From an uncultured Sphingobacteriales bacterium (lineage in GTDB: Bacteria; Bacteroidota; Bacteroidia; Chitinophagales; Chitinophagaceae), in assembly GCA_946479435.1 (NCBI GenBank), contig CAMLFX010000139.1, positions 1 through 5,117 on the forward strand: a stretch of DNA of 5,117 nucleotides. Direction: 5' to 3'. Positions 1 through 5,117 of the stretch are shown here, piece after piece. The translations under genes were made by a program, and so were the position numbers. How positions within the stretch are numbered: the first letter of the stretch is position 1; every line of letters begins with the position of its first letter. The notes beneath the pieces were generated by a model. That model was not told the origin of the DNA and did not search any database. It was given only the letters and a program-made list of their open reading frames with translations.

Positions 1-566
1 GCCTGGCCGGCCATTCAATGGGTGGACAAATAGCAATGTATATGCTAATTAATAAACCGGATATTGCTAATAAACTGGTACTATGTGCACCCGCTGGTTT
101 TGAAACATTTACACCACTGGAAAAAACAATGTACCAATCGGCCATAGGGTTTTCCGACTATTTCTCAACTGAGGAGAATAGCCTGAAGAAAAGCATTTAC
201 AGCAGTTTTTACCATCAGCCGTCGCAGGGCGAGAATATGATCAACGAATTGACGGATATCATGCACGCTTACCCCATAAAACTGTATAGGAACATGATAG
301 ATGCTAGTGTGAAGGGTATGCTTAATGAACCTGTGTATGATAAAATAAAGGAGATACAGCAACCAACACTTATATTGTTTGGAGAAAGAGACGCATTAAT
401 ACCTAACAGGCTGATACACCCTGTAAACACTAAAAATATTGCAGAGCAGGGCGCAAAACTTTTTCCCCATGCAACCCTGAAGATGATACCTCAGTGCGGG
501 CACTTTCTTCAATTAGAAAAACCGGGCATTGTGAATGGCTATATTGCTGACTTTGTAAGAAGTTAG
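1..566 (+). CDS. Alpha/beta hydrolase fold protein, 3' part (5' end outside window)
   Basis: This is the C-terminal 187 residues of a serine hydrolase of the alpha/beta hydrolase fold. The reading frame is open from base 3, and the first visible residues are LAGHSMGGQ. This is the nucleophile elbow (G-H-S-M-G-G) with the catalytic Ser at 15-17. The ATG at 18 lies inside this motif, so it is not the true start; the gene begins to the left of the window. The other two members of the triad are visible: Asp in LFGERDALIP (390-392), and His in QCGHFLQLEKP (501-503) near the C-terminus. The roughly 100 residues between Ser and Asp are long enough for a helical cap domain. The order and spacing fit small ester, lactone or C-C bond hydrolases of the MhpC/BphD-like superfamily, but substrate cannot be read from this part. 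It is probably cytoplasmic, though the N-terminus is unseen. It ends in TAG, overlapping the stop of the opposing ppk2 gene. Fold is sure; specificity is unknown. Confidence 0.9.
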   Translation, partial: LAGHSMGGQIAMYMLINKPDIANKLVLCAPAGFETFTPLEKTMYQSAIGFSDYFSTEENSLKKSIYSSFYHQPSQGENMINELTDIMHAYPIKLYRNMIDASVKGMLNEPVYDKIKEIQQPTLILFGERDALIPNRLIHPVNTKNIAEQGAKLFPHATLKMIPQCGHFLQLEKPGIVNGYIADFVRS

Positions 567-1345
567 CCTATTTCTTCAGCCTGTTCTTTTTTTGAAATAA
601 CCGGATATTGCATGTTAAGCCCTTTCAAAGTGTCTCTTATAGTACGGGCTACGATGTACGATTTATACCAGTTTTGGTCGGCAGGTAATATATTCCAGGG
701 TACATAATTACAGTTGGCAAACACATCTTCGTAATACTTTATATACTGGCTGCGGCGTTTTATCTCCTTAATATCGTTGCCATTATATTTCCACATTTTT
801 TCAGGTATTGTCTTTCTCTCATTGATACGTTCTATTTGTTCCTCTTCGGAAACATGCAGGTAAAATTTAAGTATGTGCGTATTATTAGCTACTAAATGTT
901 TTTCAAAATCGTTTATCGATTCCATTCTGCGCTTTGCCTCAGCATCATCAATAATACCATGTACCCTTGTTACTAAAATGTCTTCGTAGTGCGATCGGTT
1001 GAATACCTGTATCATACCTTTAGCAGGCGTGTGCAGGTGTATGCGCCATAAAAAATCATGTGCCGCTTCTTCTTCCGTTGGTACTTTAAACGATTGAACT
1101 TTTACACCTTGCAGGTTCATTATCGAAAACACATCTTTTATCAACCCATCCTTACCGCTTGCGTCCATACCTTGCAACACAACTAGTAAACTATGTTTTC
1201 GCTCTGCATACATCAGGTTTTGCAACACATCCAGTTCTTTCAGAATAGTATCAAATTCAGCCTTAGTAGCTTTCTTGTGAAACTCTTTTGGGGCGCGTGT
1301 TAATATTTCGCTTAGGTGCATTATGTTATCAGGATTATTCGTCAT
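563..1345 (-). CDS. ppk2: Polyphosphate kinase 2 family protein (polyphosphate:nucleotide phosphotransferase)
   Basis: PPK2 enzymes move phosphate between inorganic polyphosphate and nucleotides in the cytoplasm, usually making NDP or NTP from NMP or NDP at the expense of polyP. The 260-residue protein has a Walker A loop GMDASGKDG (residues 59-67, K65), then SFKVPTEEE and AHDFLWRIH (86-103), the FNRSHYED motif (115-122, the Walker B region), and a basic lid segment NERKTIPEKMWK (175-186). PWNILPADQNWYKS (216-229) is the usual C-terminal family block. The FNRSHYE wording resembles class III enzymes such as the Cytophaga hutchinsonii one, which use both AMP and ADP, rather than the DRSWYNR wording of class I; the class call is inference. 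The length fits a single-domain PPK2. The ATG at 1345 lies 11 bases inside the upstream gene. An alternative ATG at residue 9 (1321) would clear that overlap, and neither start has a clear Shine-Dalgarno. Translational coupling to the upstream gene is likely. Confidence 0.93.
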   Translation of the reverse strand: MTNNPDNIMHLSEILTRAPKEFHKKATKAEFDTILKELDVLQNLMYAERKHSLLVVLQGMDASGKDGLIKDVFSIMNLQGVKVQSFKVPTEEEAAHDFLWRIHLHTPAKGMIQVFNRSHYEDILVTRVHGIIDDAEAKRRMESINDFEKHLVANNTHILKFYLHVSEEEQIERINERKTIPEKMWKYNGNDIKEIKRRSQYIKYYEDVFANCNYVPWNILPADQNWYKSYIVARTIRDTLKGLNMQYPVISKKEQAEEIG

Positions 1346-3578
1346 TGTCAGTGTTGAACTGCCTGCGATATGCTTTTATAAATATTGCTCCCAGATTTTT
1401 ATGTGGGGGTACATAATCATCAAACAAGCCCTTGGCAGTACCTGCTTTCTTGCTATCGAAATAGCTATCCAGGCTCTTCCACGTAGTAACCCAGTTTATA
1501 TTCTTACCAGCCAATAGCTGGTCGTTAATAGCTTTTATAATAGGTTCATTCACGCTCATACTACCAACTTGTTTCGATGATATAATATGCGCATCGGGTG
1601 AATGATCTAACACTACAGACAAGTTATGATAGCCACCACAAGAACCAAGTATTACTATCTTAGTTTCTTTTTGAAGATTATCGATAGTTACCGGCAAGTG
1701 GTAGCTGTGCCCTCTGTGCACCATTATGGTTGGATGGATTTCTTTTTCAGCAAGGTATTTGCACAACTCTTTCTGTGCTTCTTCATCTTCAGGTTCGCTA
1801 AGTGGCAGGTTAGCGTATATGACTACCGGCTTGCCCGATGTTGAACTTATTGTTGCCCAGTATTTGCTGGTATTCACTTTCCATTTGCCATCTTTAAAAT
1901 TGCCCAGGAAACTGGCGTACGATGATTTACCATCTTCATCGCCATAGAAAAAGAACTGCTGATACACTATACCACTATCGTTCACCAGGTTTTTATATTG
2001 CACCAGGTTGATAGGTGGCAGATCGAGCATTGAAGATTGTTTCTGTATGCTTTCGTCCGACTCAGTAGCTGTTAAACCTTCGAAAAGAGTAGATAATAAG
2101 CCATAAATTATCAGACCTTTTTTGCTTCGCTCTTTATAAGAGCGCTCATAATTTTCTTTTACTTTATTCTGTAAAAATTTAGAAAGTTCAGGATCGGTAA
2201 TACTACCAAATGCATCCGCTACATCTACGGCATCTTCCAGATCATCTTCTTTACCTTTTTCAAGCCCGGCAATAAAACTGGTCATTAGTTCGGTGCGCTT
2301 ACCCTCATCCATGCTGGCAAGAAACGTATTTAATGTATTGTAGCCGGCGCACATGCGTATAAATGTGCGAAAACGATCGTGATGAAGCGTATCCAGAAAC
2401 TCGTCACCTTTTCTAGGTGCCATCCTTTCCATCATTCGTTTAAAAGTACCCAGAAAGCTACTCGTGTATATCTCATCTTGCCCATGTACCATAATGTAAT
2501 ACAGCGATTCGGGCGGGAAACCGTCTATGCATTTAAATCTTACCGCATCGGGCGATTCGTGCAGGTCATTCATTTCCCGCACATACTTCAGGCCACGGTA
2601 TCTTAGCTCATCGGTATATGTGTCTTCCCCCAGTGCATCGTTCTCTATTTTCAATCTCACCAACTCCTGGTAAAAAAGATCTTCGTTAGCGGTTATTTTA
2701 TCTATCTCTTCTATCGTTTTCTTATTATTATATATATCAGTGAGGAAAGGCATAGCCCTTAACGGCGATCTTGATTGTTGCGATATTCGTACTATGGTTT
2801 GTACCAGGGGGTCTTTACTGCGCCGTACTGCACCACTAAGTATATAATTAGTTGATGAAGCAAAGTTGAACACCTCGTTAGGAACCACTTTGGCTGCTGA
2901 AGCTATTATATCGTCAGCAAAAGGATCATTAGCATATTCGCTCAGCCTTCTTATCATTATCCGTGGTTCACGTTTCCCCATTTCTGTATAGATAGTGGCA
3001 CGTTCGGGTGAATTGCTTTCAAATAGGTTTTTTACATTATTTAAGGTTTGCATGCTTGGGTTAGCAATTACAAATGCCTGCGACCTACCCTCCTGCCGTG
3101 CGATAATCAATTCACGCAGGTTATTAATAAGCTTCCTGTAATAATATGGATCTACCCTATGGTCGTTATTATAATCCCGCAATGTTTCCCATATCGCAGT
3201 AAGACAACGGATTTTTTCCTGGTTCTCTGTTACCGGATCCTTACCGTTTTGCGGTAAGTTTTCTATCATTACCTGAAGATGGTCCACATCTTTCAGAATA
3301 GCTTTCGTCAATGCCAGGCTGGCATTTGTATCTTCAGAATAATATATTGCCTGATCTATTTCTCCATCTGATACATCTGCCCTTTTTTGCTCCCGATCTA
3401 TTTTATCATGTATATAAATCCGGTTACGGGGTATGGGGCTAGTGAGTGTATCTACATCATAAATACTCACTTTTTTCACCACGGCTTTTTTTCTACGTCT
3501 CTGGGCCGATGCATCTTCATGCACCATACATATCAAAACCAATAGAATACCAAGGAATGAAAGTGTTTTTCTAGTCAT
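1335..3578 (-). CDS. Exported protein with putative C-terminal caspase/CHAT-like cysteine peptidase domain
   Basis: I do not recognise the full-length family of this 747-residue protein. Residues 1-25 form a Sec signal peptide: basic MTRK, a hydrophobic core LSFLGILLVLICMV, and a likely cleavage site ASA|Q after A25. The Cys in the core lacks a proper lipobox (Ile at -1), so a lipoprotein is unlikely. A very basic stretch (RRRKKAVVKK) follows. Residues ~70-510 look mainly alpha-helical and rich in charged residues, with no motif I can name. Residues ~526-581 look beta-rich (YQQFFFYGDEDG, then GNFKDGKWKV). Residues ~583-747 alternate strands and helices: PVVIYANLP, a helix, then TIMVHRGHSYH (H621, H624), then KIVILGSCGG (C647), then DAHIISSKQVGS and a helix ending QLLAGKN. 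That order, with His and Cys each after a buried strand, is the clan CD peptidase layout; H621 to C647 is 26 residues, a spacing like that of separase. It probably acts in the periplasm or outside the cell. The gene and signal peptide are well supported; protease activity is inference. Confidence 0.88.
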   Translation of the reverse strand: MTRKTLSFLGILLVLICMVHEDASAQRRRKKAVVKKVSIYDVDTLTSPIPRNRIYIHDKIDREQKRADVSDGEIDQAIYYSEDTNASLALTKAILKDVDHLQVMIENLPQNGKDPVTENQEKIRCLTAIWETLRDYNNDHRVDPYYYRKLINNLRELIIARQEGRSQAFVIANPSMQTLNNVKNLFESNSPERATIYTEMGKREPRIMIRRLSEYANDPFADDIIASAAKVVPNEVFNFASSTNYILSGAVRRSKDPLVQTIVRISQQSRSPLRAMPFLTDIYNNKKTIEEIDKITANEDLFYQELVRLKIENDALGEDTYTDELRYRGLKYVREMNDLHESPDAVRFKCIDGFPPESLYYIMVHGQDEIYTSSFLGTFKRMMERMAPRKGDEFLDTLHHDRFRTFIRMCAGYNTLNTFLASMDEGKRTELMTSFIAGLEKGKEDDLEDAVDVADAFGSITDPELSKFLQNKVKENYERSYKERSKKGLIIYGLLSTLFEGLTATESDESIQKQSSMLDLPPINLVQYKNLVNDSGIVYQQFFFYGDEDGKSSYASFLGNFKDGKWKVNTSKYWATISSTSGKPVVIYANLPLSEPEDEEAQKELCKYLAEKEIHPTIMVHRGHSYHLPVTIDNLQKETKIVILGSCGGYHNLSVVLDHSPDAHIISSKQVGSMSVNEPIIKAINDQLLAGKNINWVTTWKSLDSYFDSKKAGTAKGLFDDYVPPHKNLGAIFIKAYRRQFNTDNDE

Positions 3579-3648
3579 ATATGTAATGTCTCTTATCTAA
3601 AAATGATGCCTGCACTTATAATACATAGCATCATGTATGCATTATACT
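3579..3648 (-). repeat. Palindrome-rich leader of the exported-protein gene
   Basis: This AT-rich stretch between the glyA terminator and the ATG at 3578 has overlapping inverted repeats. ATACAT (3621-3626) pairs with ATGTAT (3633-3638), and this can be extended by TATAAT (3617-3622) with ATTATA (3641-3646) across a bulge. Separately, ATGATGC (3603-3609) pairs with GCATCAT (3628-3634). The two pairings share bases 3633-3634, so they exclude each other. On the - strand the second hairpin is followed by TTTTT. It may hold the promoter, an operator or RNA structure, but I see no convincing TTTG/TAnnTTTG promoter and no strong Shine-Dalgarno. The repeats are short and could be chance in AT-rich DNA. 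Confidence 0.35.
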
Positions 3649-3696
3649 AAAAAATCAAAAAGCCACCCTGTTAAAGTTTATTGAACAGGATGGCTT
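3649..3696 (-). terminator. Intrinsic terminator of glyA
   Basis: Read on the - strand, AAGCCATCCTGTT (from 3696 down to 3684), an 11-base loop, and AACAGGGTGGCTT (3672-3660) form a 13-bp stem. It is followed at once by TTTTTGATTTTTT. The only imperfect pair is a T opposite a G, which is a G-U wobble in the - strand RNA but an A-C mismatch in the + strand RNA. Both this and the side on which the T tract lies show it serves - strand transcription. It starts 19 bases after the glyA stop codon and separates glyA from the next gene. Confidence 0.92.
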
Positions 3697-3715
3697 AAAA
3701 TATGTTATTAACTGA

Positions 3716-4993
3716 TTACCACTCTGGATATAGCGGAAACTGTGTCATGAATTCATTTACTTCATTACGTACATTATTGATAATATCAGCATTATCCGGA
3801 GCCATCAATACTTTATCCAGCCAGGTGGCCACTTGTGCCATATCTTGTTCTTTTAAACCACGCGTAGTGATTGCCGGCACACCTACCCTGATACCTGAAG
3901 TAACAAAGGGTGATTTATCATCGAATGGAACCATATTTTTGTTCAGCGTAATATCGGCCTGTACCAGTGTATTTTCAGCTTTCTTACCACTTATGTTTTT
4001 GTTACGCAGGTCTATCAGCAACAGGTGATTATCCGTGCCACCTGAAACGATATTGTAACCTTTCTCCAAAAAGGTAGTAGATAGTGCCTGCGCATTTTTA
4101 ATAACCTGTTTTGTATATGCACCATACTCATCCTGCAGTATTTCGAAGAAGGATACTGCCTTAGCTGCTATAACATGTTCCAGCGGGCCACCTTGTGTGC
4201 CAGGAAAAACCGCAAGGTCTATCAGTTGGCTCATCATACGCACATCACCTTTGGGGCCTTTTTGTCCCCAGGGGTTTTCAAAGTCATTCTTCATTAGTAT
4301 CAAACCACCACGTGGACCACGAAGTGTTTTATGCGTAGTTGTAGTTACAAAATGACAATGATCGAAAGGGCTGCTTAGATGGCCTTTGGCAATAAGGCCC
4401 GCGGGGTGTGCAATATCAGCCAACACCAATGCGCCAATTTTATCTGCAACCGCACGGATACGTGCATAATCCCAATCGCGGCTGTAAGCCGAAGCCCCGC
4501 AGATGATCATTTTGGGTTTATGTTCCAGCGCCTGTTTTTCAAGGTGGTCGTAATCAACCCTTCCCTCTTCTTTAGTAACACCATAATGTACTGCATTATA
4601 TAGCTTACCTGAGAAATTCACCGGCGAGCCATGTGTCAGGTGCCCACCCATACTCAGGTCAAGCCCCAGTATCGTATCACCCGGTTGCAGGCATGCCAGC
4701 ATCACAGAGGCATTTGCCTGTGCGCCGCTATGCGGCTGTACGTTGGCATAGGTAACACCAAATACTTCTTTAGCCCTGTCTATAGCTAATTGTTCGCTTT
4801 TATCTACTACCTCACAGCCACCATAATACCTGCGGCCGGGATAACCTTCAGCATATTTATTGGTCATTACATTTCCCATAGCCTGCATTACCTGCATACT
4901 GGTAAAATTTTCAGAAGCTATTAATTCAAGGCCCCTGCGTTGGCGTTTCAATTCTTCTTGTATCAGTTCAAATATGGCGGTATCGCGTTGCAT
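3716..4993 (-). CDS. glyA: Serine hydroxymethyltransferase
   Basis: This PLP enzyme converts serine and tetrahydrofolate to glycine and 5,10-methylene-tetrahydrofolate in the cytoplasm, the main source of one-carbon units. The 425-residue protein carries the family signature throughout: LELIASENF (22-30), [15 protein letters not shown] (45-59), [11 protein letters not shown] (84-94), [14 protein letters not shown] (116-129), [12 protein letters not shown] (191-202, D193 facing the PLP ring nitrogen, H196), and [15 protein letters not shown] (216-230), with K222 as the Schiff-base lysine. [14 protein letters not shown] (366-379) holds the substrate-carboxylate arginine R369. A segment around residues 237-255 ([14 protein letters not shown] and flanks) follows the PLP-lysine block. 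The frame stays open upstream to a TTG at 5065, but the ATG at 4993 is chosen: it gives the normal family N-terminus, has GGAAG upstream, and the longer form would begin inside a hairpin. It is likely monocistronic, with its own terminator downstream. Confidence 0.98.
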   Translation of the reverse strand: MQRDTAIFELIQEELKRQRRGLELIASENFTSMQVMQAMGNVMTNKYAEGYPGRRYYGGCEVVDKSEQLAIDRAKEVFGVTYANVQPHSGAQANASVMLACLQPGDTILGLDLSMGGHLTHGSPVNFSGKLYNAVHYGVTKEEGRVDYDHLEKQALEHKPKMIICGASAYSRDWDYARIRAVADKIGALVLADIAHPAGLIAKGHLSSPFDHCHFVTTTTHKTLRGPRGGLILMKNDFENPWGQKGPKGDVRMMSQLIDLAVFPGTQGGPLEHVIAAKAVSFFEILQDEYGAYTKQVIKNAQALSTTFLEKGYNIVSGGTDNHLLLIDLRNKNISGKKAENTLVQADITLNKNMVPFDDKSPFVTSGIRVGVPAITTRGLKEQDMAQVATWLDKVLMAPDNADIINNVRNEVNEFMTQFPLYPEW

Positions 4994-5004
4994 AGTATTT
5001 AATT

Positions 5005-5009
5005 CTTCC
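5005..5009 (-). promoter_or_regulatory. Possible ribosome binding site of glyA
   Basis: The - strand reads GGAAG with 11 bases between it and the ATG at 4993. The match is partial and the spacing a little long, but it is the only purine-rich candidate close to this start and it favours 4993 over the upstream TTG at 5065. Confidence 0.45.
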
Positions 5010-5010
5010 G

Positions 5011-5041
5011 CAAAGTAGTGCAAAGCATGTGGAATACAAAA
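5011..5041 (-). promoter_or_regulatory. Candidate Bacteroidota-type promoter for glyA
   Basis: On the - strand, TTTTG (5041-5037) is followed after 19 bases by TACTTTG (5017-5011). The known Bacteroidota consensus is TTTG near -33 and TAnnTTTG near -7. Here the -7 box has one base fewer between TA and TTTG, so the match is imperfect. If used, transcription would start close to the GGAAG site and give a very short leader. The position between the hairpin and glyA is right for a promoter. Confidence 0.35.
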
Positions 5042-5063
5042 CAATGAAATATGCTTGTACGCC

Positions 5064-5092
5064 AACGCCCCGCGGATGCGGGGCGTTGTTTA
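5064..5092 (+). terminator. Perfect GC-rich hairpin, terminator-like on the + strand
   Basis: AACGCCCCGC (5064-5073) and GCGGGGCGTT (5078-5087) are exact reverse complements around a GGAT loop, giving a 10-bp stem. On the + strand it runs into GTTTATTA, a weak U tract. On the - strand it is followed by GGCGTACAAG, with no U tract. No + strand gene is visible to its left except antisense to glyA, so it may instead end a - strand gene lying to the right in a tract-independent way. The last 25 bases of the window hold nothing recognisable. Confidence 0.6.
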
Positions 5093-5117
5093 TTAATATG
5101 ATTATTATTGAACTCTT

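Noticed and set aside
165..362. 65-residue - strand ORF opposite the hydrolase
   Set aside because: It is antisense to the clear alpha/beta hydrolase frame, whose catalytic Asp and His lie just downstream, and shows no motif of its own.
587..593. A7 run on the - strand near the end of ppk2 as a programmed slippage site
   Set aside because: It is only nine codons from the stop and encodes two Lys codons in an expected charged tail. There is no supporting structure and slippage would change little.
1323..3257. Several + strand ORFs of 64-75 residues opposite the exported-protein gene
   Set aside because: All are antisense to a well-supported long reading frame with signal peptide and ordered domains. 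None has a recognisable motif or ribosome binding site.
3522..3578. Lipoprotein signal for the 747-residue protein (Cys in LVLIC)
   Set aside because: The residue before Cys is Ile, not Gly/Ala/Ser, and an ordinary signal peptidase I site ASA|Q follows after a full hydrophobic core.
3702..4028. 108-residue + strand ORF antisense to the end of glyA
   Set aside because: It lies wholly opposite the end of glyA and its downstream flank, has no family motif, and starts just beside the glyA terminator. It is a shadow of the real gene.
4994..5065. In-frame 24-residue N-terminal extension of GlyA starting at a TTG
   Set aside because: The start codon is TTG, overlaps the stem of the hairpin at 5064-5087, and the extension is not part of the SHMT family. 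The ATG at 4993 gives the normal N-terminus.

Overview
The window looks like chromosomal housekeeping DNA from a Bacteroidota bacterium, probably of the Cytophaga/Chitinophaga type. This rests on the moderately AT-rich base composition, weak or absent Shine-Dalgarno sites, a possible TTTG/TAnTTTG-type promoter before glyA, and protein sequences (GlyA, PPK2) whose motif wording resembles that group. The placement is inference from sequence style and is not a database result.

Layout from left to right: (1) the 3' part of an alpha/beta hydrolase gene on the + strand (1-566), cut by the window edge just before its nucleophile elbow. (2) A polyphosphate kinase 2 gene on the - strand (563-1345), converging on the hydrolase so that the two stop codons overlap within a 4-base TTAG. 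(3) A 747-residue exported protein on the - strand (1335-3578), whose 3' end overlaps the start of ppk2 by 11 bases, so the two are probably co-transcribed. (4) A 137-base intergenic gap with a strong intrinsic terminator for glyA and a palindrome-rich leader for the 747-residue gene. (5) glyA, serine hydroxymethyltransferase, on the - strand (3716-4993). (6) A right-hand intergenic stretch with a possible glyA promoter and a perfect 10-bp GC-rich hairpin.

glyA appears to be its own transcription unit: it has a candidate promoter and a clear terminator. The exported protein and ppk2 form a second, two-gene unit with nothing between them. The hydrolase belongs to a converging unit from the left.

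The item most worth attention is the 747-residue protein. It would normally be labelled hypothetical. Its last ~165 residues show the layout of a clan CD (caspase/separase/CHAT-like) cysteine peptidase: a hydrophobic strand ending in HRGHSYH (H621/H624), then a hydrophobic strand ending in GSCGG (C647), then a CHAT-like tail. It is joined to an N-terminal signal peptide and a long helical region. No mobile element, CRISPR array, tRNA or rRNA was seen. The rest of the window is ordinary.
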